A stretch of 12,808 bases of DNA from Paracoccaceae bacterium (GTDB taxonomy: Bacteria; Pseudomonadota; Alphaproteobacteria; Rhodobacterales; Rhodobacteraceae): the NCBI GenBank assembly GCA_015487335.1, contig WFPZ01000004.1, positions 1 to 12,808 on the forward strand, in the 5' to 3' direction. Made by a program: the position numbers and the translations under genes. Position 1 is the first letter of the stretch; each line of letters starts with the position of its first letter. This document shows positions 1 to 6,585 of this stretch, piece by piece. The notes beneath the pieces were generated by a model, which ran no database searches, had not been told where the DNA came from, and was given only the letters and a program-made list of their open reading frames with translations.

Positions 1-845
1 CGCGGACCGAAGAAGACGTTGGGCTCGATCACCGCATCGCGGCCGACCCAGGTATCGAGGCTGAAGAAGACGGTTTCCGGGGCGATCAGCGTGACGCCGT
101 CTTCCAGCGCCTGCGCGCGCATGCGGGCCTGAAAGGCGGCTTCGGCGCGGGCCAGATCGGCGCGGGTGTTGACGCCCATGGTTTCGGCCTCGTTGCAGGG
201 AACGGCGGTGGCGGAATGCCCGCGCGCATTGGCCAGTGCGACGATGTCGGTGAGGTAGTATTCGCCGCTGGCGTTGTCGTTGCCGATGTCCTCGAGCAGC
301 TCGAACAGCAGCTCCGATGGGGCCATGACGATGCCGCTGTTGCAGTAGCCGACGGCGCGTTCGGCCTCGCTAGCATCCTTGTATTCGACGATCCGCTTCA
401 GCTGTTCGCCTTCGGTGATCAGCCGCCCGTAGCGCCCCGGGTCGGCGGCATGAAAGCCCAGCACCACCACCTGGTGGCGGGCGCGGACCTCGGCCATGGC
501 CTGCAGGGTTTGCGGGCGGATGAAGGGGGTGTCGGCGTACAGCACCACCACGTCGCCCTCGAAACCGGCAAGGCGCTGGCGCGCCCGGGCCACCGCATGG
601 CCGGTGCCGAGCTGCTCTTCCTGCACCACGATCTCGATGTCGGGGTCTCTGTCGCGGGCGGCCTGCGCCACCGCCTCGCCGCCATGGCCCACCACGAGGA
701 TCACCCGCTCGGGCTCCAGCGCGCGCCCGGCGGCGAGCGCATGGGCAAAAAGCGGTGCGCCGCCCACCTCGTGCAGGGCTTTCGGCAGGTCCGATTTCAT
801 TCGGGTGCCCTGGCCCGCGGCCAGAACGATCAGCGCTGTCGGCAT
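1..845 (-). CDS. glmU: Bifunctional GlmU, N-terminal part (UDP-GlcNAc pyrophosphorylase / GlcN-1-P acetyltransferase), cut by left edge
   Basis: Cytoplasmic enzyme that acetylates glucosamine-1-phosphate and then uridylylates it to UDP-GlcNAc, the precursor of peptidoglycan and lipid A. I translated the minus strand from the ATG at 845-843; 281 codons are visible of a family length of about 450. The nucleotidyltransferase motif LAAGQGTRMKSDLPKALHEV is at residues 8-27, followed by LYADTPFI with D105 (the Mg-binding Asp, D105 in E. coli), GYCNSGI, and GVNTRADL with N226 (N227 in E. coli). The last visible residues, APETVFF...VIEPNVFFGP, are the beginning of the left-handed beta-helix acetyltransferase domain, so only that domain is missing. 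A GAGGGG ribosome site (857-852) lies six bases before the ATG. The gene is divergent from the aminotransferase at 1062. Assignment to GlmU is very firm. Confidence 0.96.
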   Translation of the reverse strand, partial: MPTALIVLAAGQGTRMKSDLPKALHEVGGAPLFAHALAAGRALEPERVILVVGHGGEAVAQAARDRDPDIEIVVQEEQLGTGHAVARARQRLAGFEGDVVVLYADTPFIRPQTLQAMAEVRARHQVVVLGFHAADPGRYGRLITEGEQLKRIVEYKDASEAERAVGYCNSGIVMAPSELLFELLEDIGNDNASGEYYLTDIVALANARGHSATAVPCNEAETMGVNTRADLARAEAAFQARMRAQALEDGVTLIAPETVFFSLDTWVGRDAVIEPNVFFGP

Positions 846-883
846 GTGCGGCCCCTCGTTGTGCGACAGGGCCGTTTTACCCC

Positions 884-911
884 TTGCGGTGGCTGCCGCA
901 ACCTCTGCGGC
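884..911. repeat. Two overlapping, mutually exclusive short inverted repeats upstream of glmU
   Basis: TTGCGG (884-889) pairs with CCGCAA (896-901), and GCCGCA (895-900) pairs with TGCGGC (906-911). The two stems share the segment 896-900, so only one can form at a time. They lie 40-65 bases before the glmU start, in what would be its 5' leader if transcription begins further upstream. No T-run follows either stem on the glmU strand. The remaining 846-1061 interval shows no other gene. Confidence 0.3.
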
Positions 912-1061
912 GATCAAAACTCCTTTCGGCCGGTTACAGCAATAGGCGGGAATCCGCTGCGACCGCCGCGGATTGTGCGCACCCCGAAAAGGGCCAGGCG
1001 CGCCGCGCGCGACATTGACGCGGTGCGCTCAACCGCTACAGACTGCGCCGGAGGAGGCCCC

Positions 1062-2255
1062 ATGGCAGAGACATTCACCGGCAGTTTCACCCAGCAGGAG
1101 CCGCTGCCCGACGAGGCGATCGAGGCCGCGCTTGCGGTGCTGCGCCACGGGCGGCTGCACCGCTACAACCTCGCCCCCGGCGAAGCGGGCGAGGTGGCGC
1201 TTCTGGAAGAGGAGTTCGCCGCGCTCATGGGGGCGAAATACTGCCTGGCGGTGGCCTCGGGGGGCTATGCGCTGGGTTGTGCGCTGCGGGCTCTGGGCGT
1301 GGGGCCGGGCGAGCCGGTGCTGACCAACGCCTTCACCCTGGCGCCGGTGCCCGGGGCGATTGCCGGCGTGGGCGCGCGCCCGGTGCTGGTGGAGACGACC
1401 GAGCGGCTGGTCATCGACCTGGCCGATCTGGAGCGCAAGATCGCCGCCAGCGGCGCGCGGGTGCTGCTGTTGTCGCACATGCGCGGGCATATCTGCGACA
1501 TGGACGCGCTGATGGAGATCTGCGAGGGCGCCGGCGTGCAGGTGGTGGAAGATTGCGCCCATACCATGGGGGCGCGCTGGGCCGGGGTACCTTCTGGGCG
1601 GCACGGGGTGATGGCCTGCTATTCGACCCAGACCTACAAGCACGTGAATTCGGGCGAGGGGGGCTTGCTGATATCCGACGATGCGCAGGCCATGGCGCGG
1701 GCGGTGATCCTTTCGGGCTCCTACATGCTGTACGGCCGCCATCGCGCCGCGCCGCCCGAGGAAGCGTTCGAGCGGGTGCGGCTGGAGACGCCGAACATCT
1801 CGGGGCGGATGGACAACCTGCGCGCCGCCATCCTGCGCCCGCAGCTCGCCCGGCTCGAGGCCCGATGCGCCGCCTGGAACGCCCGCTACAGGGCTGTCGA
1901 GGAGGGGCTGCGCGGCATCCCGGGGCTGGAGCTGATCGAACGCCCCCCGCAGGAGGCATTCGTGGGGTCTTCCTTCCAGTTCCTGCTGCCGGGCTGGGCG
2001 CCGGAGGCGGTGCGCCAGGTGGTGGAGCGCTGCGCCGCCCGCGGGGTGGAGCTGAAATGGTTCGGCGCGCCGCAGCCCGAGGGCTTTACCTCGCGCCACG
2101 ACAGCTGGCGCTACGCGGGCACCCAGCACCTGCCGCAGACCGACGCGGTTCTGGCCGGCCTGCTGGACATGCGCCTGCCGCTGACCTTCTCGCAGGAGGA
2201 TTGCGCGCTGATTGCGCGGATCATCGCCGAGGAGGTAACCGCCGCCCGGGGGTAG
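1062..2255 (+). CDS. DegT/DnrJ/EryC1/StrS-family PLP-dependent aminotransferase, substrate unknown
   Basis: Predicted fold-type I, pyridoxal-phosphate aminotransferase of 397 residues, cytoplasmic. The family typically transaminates keto sugars bound to nucleotides, but I cannot name the substrate here. Visible features: an ASGGYAL cofactor-phosphate region near residues 65-71, VEDCAH with D164 (the Asp that contacts the pyridine nitrogen), and STQTYKHVNSGEGG with K193 as the probable Schiff-base lysine followed by the GEGG typical of DegT proteins. The ATG at 1062 is chosen because GGAGGAGG at 1050-1057 precedes it by four bases; the same frame stays open upstream to 216, but that stretch is antisense to glmU. 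A TTGACG at 1015-1020 could be a -35 box, without a good -10. It is divergent from glmU and convergent with the permease, so it is probably monocistronic. The family call is firm, the biological role open. Confidence 0.9.
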   Translation: MAETFTGSFTQQEPLPDEAIEAALAVLRHGRLHRYNLAPGEAGEVALLEEEFAALMGAKYCLAVASGGYALGCALRALGVGPGEPVLTNAFTLAPVPGAIAGVGARPVLVETTERLVIDLADLERKIAASGARVLLLSHMRGHICDMDALMEICEGAGVQVVEDCAHTMGARWAGVPSGRHGVMACYSTQTYKHVNSGEGGLLISDDAQAMARAVILSGSYMLYGRHRAAPPEEAFERVRLETPNISGRMDNLRAAILRPQLARLEARCAAWNARYRAVEEGLRGIPGLELIERPPQEAFVGSSFQFLLPGWAPEAVRQVVERCAARGVELKWFGAPQPEGFTSRHDSWRYAGTQHLPQTDAVLAGLLDMRLPLTFSQEDCALIARIIAEEVTAARG

Positions 2256-2270
2256 CGGCCGCCCCGTCAG

Positions 2271-2287
2271 GGCCCTGCTGCAGGGCC
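2271..2287. terminator. G+C-rich palindrome between convergent genes, candidate bidirectional terminator
   Basis: GGCCCTG (2271-2277) and CAGGGCC (2281-2287) form a perfect 7-bp stem around a CTG loop. It lies between the stop codon of the aminotransferase (2253-2255) and that of the permease (2306-2308), where a shared terminator is expected. No T-tract follows on either strand, so it is not a textbook intrinsic terminator. Confidence 0.45.
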
Positions 2288-2305
2288 GGGAGCTTCGCTA
2301 TTTCG

Positions 2306-3634
2306 CTATGGTGTGGGGCCTGCCGGTTTCGGCCGTGCGCGGGCGTTCTTGCCGTAGGCCAGCGCACCCAGCGTGAGCGCCACGTAGATGGCGGCGATGA
2401 ACAGCACCTGCGCGGGGTCGGTCTTCGCCTCGTACCAGAAGATGATCGCCGTGCCGGCGGCCAGGGTGATCATGGAAGCCCATGTCATCGCCACATGCGA
2501 GCCGGTCCTGTCGCGCAGCCGGTAGTTGGCCACCGCCATCAGCAGCGAGACCACCAGAAAGGTGATCGATCCGAACTCGAGGATCATCCTCAGCCCGCCG
2601 ATCAGGATCAGGAAGGAGGCAACCAGGGCCATGGCGAGAATCGCGTTGACCGGAACCAGCCCCCGGCGCTGGCCGATGAGGCGGGGGAAGAAGCCGTCAT
2701 CGGCGATTTTCGCCATCTGCCGGGAGGCGCCGAACAGGGTGCCCGATATGGCGCTCATGGTGGCAAGAACCGCCCCCAGAACGACGAAACGCTCGCCCCA
2801 GCGGCCCAGCACGTCCTCGGCGCCCGCGGCCAGGGCGTATTCCTTGTTTTCGATGATGTCGGCGAAGGGAATGGCCAGCACCGCGCCGATGGCGACAAGC
2901 ACGTAGACAAGCGTCACCAGCGCCATGGCCGAATAGATCGCCCGTGGCATGTTGCGGCGCGGGTCGTTCATTTCCTTCACCGCGTTGATCACCAGCTGGA
3001 ACCCCTCATAGGCGACGAAGGTCACCGAGGCGACGGTGAGCAGGCCGATGAGCGTCAGCGGCGGGCTCTGGTCGATCAGCGCCGGCAGGGGGGCCTTGCC
3101 GCTGCTCAGCAGCACGCCGGAGATCACCAGCAGGATCAGCACCTTGAGATAGACCATCACGTCCTCGATCCGGCCCATCCCCTTGACGGACCAGATGTTG
3201 ATCAGGGCAAACAGCCAGATCACGGCCCAGGCGACGGCCTTGCGCGCCCATTCGCTGGAGGCCCAGTCGGTGGCGCTCAGCGCATAGGAGGAAAACGTGT
3301 AGGCATAGAGCGCCAGTGTCGAGATGTAGCCGAAGATCGTCCACCAGCCCACTGCCGAGGCGGCCCGGGGCATGCCGGGAAAGCTGCGCCTGAAGAACGA
3401 GTAGGTGGCGCCTTCGTCCATGAAATACTTGCCCAGCTGCACATAGGAATAGGCCGCCAGCGCAGCCACCGCGCCGCCGATGCCGATGGCCAGCGGCGCC
3501 CAGGCGCCCACCAGCGCAACCGAGATGCCCAGCACCGTGAAGATGCCGCCGCCGATCATGCCGCCCACGGCGATGGCGATCAGTTCCGTCAGGCCGAGCG
3601 GGTGGCCCCTGTCCCTTCTGTTTCGCGGCCGCAT
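2306..3634 (-). CDS. APC-superfamily amino acid permease, 12 predicted transmembrane helices
   Basis: Inner-membrane amino acid/polyamine/organocation transporter of 442 residues. Helix 1 carries VGGMIGGGIFTVLG (residues 23-36), the unwound substrate-binding glycine motif of the APC family. Helix 6 reads VTFVAYEGFQLVINAVKEM (about 204-222), followed by NDPRRNMPRAI, another APC hallmark. I count hydrophobic segments at roughly 15-37, 42-66, 95-120, 133-150, 158-178, 194-219, 232-256, 280-303, 327-346, 352-372, 381-401 and 408-427, giving twelve helices. The C-terminal tail is short, basic and proline-rich. The ATG at 3634 is chosen because the conserved N-terminus begins about 15 residues later and the open frame upstream runs into the opposite-strand gene. 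An AAAGGG lies shortly before it. It is divergent from the leucine-degradation operon, which suggests branched-chain amino acid or related uptake, but specificity cannot be read from the sequence. Confidence 0.9.
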   Translation of the reverse strand: MRPRNRRDRGHPLGLTELIAIAVGGMIGGGIFTVLGISVALVGAWAPLAIGIGGAVAALAAYSYVQLGKYFMDEGATYSFFRRSFPGMPRAASAVGWWTIFGYISTLALYAYTFSSYALSATDWASSEWARKAVAWAVIWLFALINIWSVKGMGRIEDVMVYLKVLILLVISGVLLSSGKAPLPALIDQSPPLTLIGLLTVASVTFVAYEGFQLVINAVKEMNDPRRNMPRAIYSAMALVTLVYVLVAIGAVLAIPFADIIENKEYALAAGAEDVLGRWGERFVVLGAVLATMSAISGTLFGASRQMAKIADDGFFPRLIGQRRGLVPVNAILAMALVASFLILIGGLRMILEFGSITFLVVSLLMAVANYRLRDRTGSHVAMTWASMITLAAGTAIIFWYEAKTDPAQVLFIAAIYVALTLGALAYGKNARARPKPAGPTP

Positions 3635-3670
3635 GGATGCCCTTTCACGGTTTGCACAACGAGCCACGCA

Positions 3671-3698
3671 GTGATAGCCCCCTTTGGCGGACATGCAA
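3671..3698 (-). promoter_or_regulatory. Weak candidate promoter for the permease
   Basis: On the minus strand TTGCAT (3698-3693) and TATCAC (3676-3671) are separated by 16 bases, which would start transcription about 30 bases before the permease ATG. Both boxes match consensus poorly. The location is right but the call is tentative. Confidence 0.25.
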
Positions 3699-3704
3699 TG
3701 CCGA

Positions 3705-3732
3705 TTGACGATATTTGGGGTTCGGCTATAGT
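3705..3732 (+). promoter_or_regulatory. Sigma70-like promoter of the leucine-degradation (liu) operon
   Basis: TTGACG (3705-3710) and TATAGT (3727-3732) are separated by 16 bases; each differs from consensus at one base. The predicted transcription start, about 3739, leaves a leader of about 30 bases before the ivd ATG at 3770. The area is markedly richer in A+T than the surrounding coding DNA. The -10 box abuts the palindrome at 3732-3753, so access of polymerase is probably controlled there. Confidence 0.7.
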
Positions 3733-3753
3733 TATTGAACGTCTGTTCAATAA
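3732..3753. promoter_or_regulatory. Perfect palindrome overlapping the liu transcription start, probable repressor operator
   Basis: TTATTGAAC (3732-3740) and GTTCAATAA (3745-3753) are perfect reverse complements around the spacer GTCT. The element shares its first base with the -10 box and covers the expected start site, a position typical of a repressor operator. Spacing and symmetry fit a dimeric helix-turn-helix protein such as a TetR-family member. It does not look to me like the MerR-type LiuR site described for other proteobacteria, as I recall that motif. No regulator gene is in the window, so the binding protein is unknown. Confidence 0.6.
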
Positions 3754-3769
3754 AATTCCGGAGCCGCCG

Positions 3770-4933
3770 ATGTTTACCGCTTCCATGCGTTTCGATCTGG
3801 GGGAGGAAATCAATGCGCTGCGCGAGATGGTTCACCGTTTCGCGCAGGAGCGGATCAGGCCGATCGCGGCGGAGATCGACAGAAGCAACGAATTTCCCGC
3901 CGGGCTGTGGCGCGAGCTGGGTGAGCTTGGCCTGCTGGGCATCACCGTGCCCGAGGAATACGGAGGCGCCGGCATGGGCTATCTGGCGCATGTGGTGGCG
4001 GTGGAGGAAATCGCCCGCGCCTCGGCCAGCGTTTCGCTTTCCTACGGGGCGCATTCCAACCTGTGCGTAAACCAGATCCGCCTCAACGGCACCGAAGAGC
4101 AGAAACGCCGCTACCTGCCGAAACTGGTAAGCGGCGAGCACGTGGGCGCGCTGGCCATGAGCGAGGCGGGCGCAGGCTCGGACGTGGTGTCGATGAAGCT
4201 GCGCGCCGAGAAGCGCAACGGCTACTACGTGCTCAACGGCACCAAGTACTGGATCACCAACGGCCCCGATGCCGACACCCTGGTGGTCTATGCCAAGACC
4301 GATCCGCAGGCCGGCAGCCGCGGCATCACCGCTTTCATCGTGGAGCGGACGATGAAGGGCTTTTCCGCCGGCCCCCATTTCGACAAGCTGGGCATGCGGG
4401 GCTCCAACACCGCCGAGCTGATCTTCGAGGATGTCGAGGTGCCTTTCGAGAACGTTCTTGGCGAGGAGGGCCGCGGCGTGGCCGTGCTGATGAGCGGGCT
4501 GGACTATGAGCGCGTGGTGCTGGCGGGGATCGGCCCCGGCCTCATGGCCGCCTGCCTCGACGAGGTCATGCCCTATGTGGCCGAGCGCCGCCAGTTCGGC
4601 CAGCCGATCGGGAATTTCCAGCTCATGCAGGGCAAGATCGCCGACATGTACACGGCGATGAACTCGGCGCGTGCCTATGTCTACGAGGTGGCGCGCGCCT
4701 GCGACCGCGGCGAGGTTACCCGCCAGGATGCGGCGGCCTGCGTGCTCTATGCCTCGGAGCAGGCGATGAAACAGGCCCATCAGGCGGTGCAGGCCTTCGG
4801 GGGGGCGGGGTTCATGAACGAAAGCACCGTCAGCCGGCTGTTCCGCGACGCCAAGCTGATGGAGATCGGCGCCGGCACCTCGGAGATCCGCCGCATGCTG
4901 ATCGGGCGCGAACTGATGGGAGCGATGGGGTGA
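3770..4933 (+). CDS. ivd (liuA): Isovaleryl-CoA dehydrogenase
   Basis: FAD-dependent acyl-CoA dehydrogenase that oxidises isovaleryl-CoA, made from leucine, to 3-methylcrotonyl-CoA and passes electrons to electron-transfer flavoprotein. The 387-residue length is that of the family. ACAD signatures are ALAMSEAGAGSDVVSMKL (about 127-144), YWITNGPDADTLVVYAKT, LGMRGSNTAELIFEDV, and near the C-terminus QAFGGAGFMNES and IGAGTSEIRRMLIGREL. The segment LMSGLDYERVVLAG places E247 where isovaleryl-CoA dehydrogenases carry their catalytic base (human E254, from LDLERLVLAG); in most other acyl-CoA dehydrogenases the base sits elsewhere, so this supports the specific call. GGAG at 3760-3763 lies six bases before the ATG; the in-frame ATG at residue 6 lacks such a site. 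It is the first gene of the operon and its TGA overlaps the GTG of the next gene. Confidence 0.95.
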   Translation: MFTASMRFDLGEEINALREMVHRFAQERIRPIAAEIDRSNEFPAGLWRELGELGLLGITVPEEYGGAGMGYLAHVVAVEEIARASASVSLSYGAHSNLCVNQIRLNGTEEQKRRYLPKLVSGEHVGALAMSEAGAGSDVVSMKLRAEKRNGYYVLNGTKYWITNGPDADTLVVYAKTDPQAGSRGITAFIVERTMKGFSAGPHFDKLGMRGSNTAELIFEDVEVPFENVLGEEGRGVAVLMSGLDYERVVLAGIGPGLMAACLDEVMPYVAERRQFGQPIGNFQLMQGKIADMYTAMNSARAYVYEVARACDRGEVTRQDAAACVLYASEQAMKQAHQAVQAFGGAGFMNESTVSRLFRDAKLMEIGAGTSEIRRMLIGRELMGAMG

Positions 4934-6537
4934 GCCGGATCGTCTCGCGCTTCGTGCCCGGCAGCGAACAGGCCGAGGCCAACCGCGCCGCCCATCTGCA
5001 GGCGCTGGAGCTGGTCCGCGCCGCTGCCGAACGCGCCGCTGCCGGCGGCGGCGAGAAGGCCCGCGCCCGCCACCTCTCGCGCGGCAAGATGCTGCCGCGC
5101 GAGCGGGTGGCCAACCTGCTCGATCCGGGCTCGCCCTTCCTCGAGATCGGCGCCACCGCCGCCCATGGCATGTACGATGACGCGGCCCCCGGCGCGGGGC
5201 TGATCGCCGGGGTGGGCCAGGTGCATGGCCGCGAGGTGATGGTCGTGGCCAATGATGCCACCGTTAAGGGCGGCACCTACTATCCGATGACCGTCAAGAA
5301 GCACCTGCGCGCCCAGGAGATCGCCGAGCAGTGCCATCTGCCCTGCATCTACCTGGTGGATTCGGGCGGCGCCAACCTGCCCAACCAGGACGAGGTCTTT
5401 CCCGACCGCGACCATTTCGGCCGCATCTTCTACAACCAGGCCAACATGTCGGCCCGCGGCATCGCCCAGATCGCCGTGGTGATGGGCTCCTGCACCGCCG
5501 GCGGGGCCTATGTGCCGGCGATGTCGGATGTCTCGATCATCGTGAAGGAGCAGGGCACCATCTTTCTTGCCGGCCCGCCGCTCGTGAAGGCGGCCACCGG
5601 CGAGGTGGTTTCGGCCGAGGATCTGGGCGGCGGCGACGTGCACACGCGCCTGTCCGGCGTGGCCGACTACCTGGCCGAGGACGACGCCCATGCGCTTGCC
5701 CTGGCCCGCCAGGCGGTGGCCGGCCTCAACCGCGTCCGCCCCGACAGCGTGCAGTGGCAAAGCCCCGAGGATCCGGCCCATGACCCGGAGGAGCTTCTGG
5801 ACTTGGTGCCGGCAGATCTGCGCACGCCCTACGATATCCGCGAGGTGATCGCCCGCCTCGTGGACGGCTCGCGCTTTGACGAGTTCAAGGCCCGCTTCGG
5901 CGAAACCCTGGTGACGGGTTTCGCCCATGTGCAGGGCTGCCCGGTGGGGATCGTCGCCAACAACGGAGTGCTGTTCTCGGAAAGCGCCCAGAAGGGGGCG
6001 CATTTCGTCGAGCTGTGCAGCCAGAGGCGCATCCCCCTGGTTTTCCTGCAGAATATCACCGGCTTCATGGTCGGCCGAAAATACGAGAACGAAGGGATCG
6101 CGCGCCACGGCGCCAAGATGGTCACCGCCGTGGCCACCACCGCGGTGCCGAAGATCACCATGATCATCGGCGGCTCCTTCGGGGCCGGCAACTACGGCAT
6201 GGCCGGGCGCGCCTATTCGCCCCGCTTCCTGTGGACATGGCCCAATTCGCGCATCTCCGTGATGGGCGGCGAGCAGGCCGCGGGGGTGCTCGCCACCGTG
6301 AAACGGGATGCCATCGAGCGGTCGGGGGGCAGCTGGTCGGCCGAGGAGGAGGCCGAGTTCAAGCGCCCCACCATCGAGATGTTCGAGCGCCAGTCCCACC
6401 CGCTCTATGCTTCGGCGCGGCTGTGGGACGACGGCATCATCGATCCGCGCAAGAGCCGCGATGTGCTCGCGCTTTCGTTGCGCGCGGCCCTCAACGCACC
6501 GATCGGGGAGACGCGCTTTGGCCTGTTCAGGATGTGA
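4930..6537 (+). CDS. mccB (liuB): 3-Methylcrotonyl-CoA carboxylase, beta (carboxyltransferase) subunit
   Basis: Transfers the carboxyl group from biotin to 3-methylcrotonyl-CoA, giving 3-methylglutaconyl-CoA, in a cytosolic alpha-beta complex with the product of the gene at 6586. The 535 residues contain both crotonase-like halves of the carboxyltransferase: VDSGGANLPNQDEVFPDRD (from about 143) and GSCTAGGAYVPAMSDVSIIV (C188) in the first, and QNITGFMVGRKYENEGIARH and GGSFGAGNYGM (414-424) in the second. The NQDEVFPDRDHFGRIFYNQA type of segment separates MCC from propionyl-CoA carboxylase beta chains. The start is a GTG overlapping the ivd stop by four bases, with GGGAG at 4918-4922 as the ribosome site, so translation is probably coupled. 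No defect is visible. Confidence 0.96.
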   Translation: MSRIVSRFVPGSEQAEANRAAHLQALELVRAAAERAAAGGGEKARARHLSRGKMLPRERVANLLDPGSPFLEIGATAAHGMYDDAAPGAGLIAGVGQVHGREVMVVANDATVKGGTYYPMTVKKHLRAQEIAEQCHLPCIYLVDSGGANLPNQDEVFPDRDHFGRIFYNQANMSARGIAQIAVVMGSCTAGGAYVPAMSDVSIIVKEQGTIFLAGPPLVKAATGEVVSAEDLGGGDVHTRLSGVADYLAEDDAHALALARQAVAGLNRVRPDSVQWQSPEDPAHDPEELLDLVPADLRTPYDIREVIARLVDGSRFDEFKARFGETLVTGFAHVQGCPVGIVANNGVLFSESAQKGAHFVELCSQRRIPLVFLQNITGFMVGRKYENEGIARHGAKMVTAVATTAVPKITMIIGGSFGAGNYGMAGRAYSPRFLWTWPNSRISVMGGEQAAGVLATVKRDAIERSGGSWSAEEEAEFKRPTIEMFERQSHPLYASARLWDDGIIDPRKSRDVLALSLRAALNAPIGETRFGLFRM

Positions 6538-6543
6538 TTTCAT

Positions 6544-6576
6544 GCCTCCGGCGGGAGTATTTCTGGCAAGATGAAG
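6544..6576 (+). repeat. Intergenic element of a type I recall recurring in Rhodobacterales genomes
   Basis: The 48-base gap between mccB and mccA contains GCCTCCGGCGGGAGTATTT (6544-6562) followed by CTGGCAAGATGAAG (6563-6576). CTCC and GGAG can form a small hairpin with a GGCG loop before TATTT. From memory, very similar stretches (CCTCCGGCGGG, then TATTT, then AAGATGAAG) recur after genes in Rhodobacter- and roseobacter-type genomes. Only one copy occurs in this window, so the repeat status rests on recall. The ATG inside its tail (6571) is in frame with mccA and could mislead start prediction. Confidence 0.5.
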
Positions 6577-6585
6577 GGCGGAGCC

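Noticed and set aside
216..1061. N-terminal extension of the aminotransferase frame
   Set aside because: The stretch is antisense to glmU, has no aminotransferase homology, and the ATG at 1062 has a strong ribosome site.
1277..3769. Plus-strand open frame reading in phase into ivd from far upstream
   Set aside because: It crosses the aminotransferase in another frame and the antisense of the permease, and passes through the promoter and operator. The real ivd start is at 3770, with its own ribosome site.
3635..4780. N-terminal extension of the permease frame
   Set aside because: It is antisense to ivd and the control region; the conserved first helix begins shortly after the ATG at 3634.
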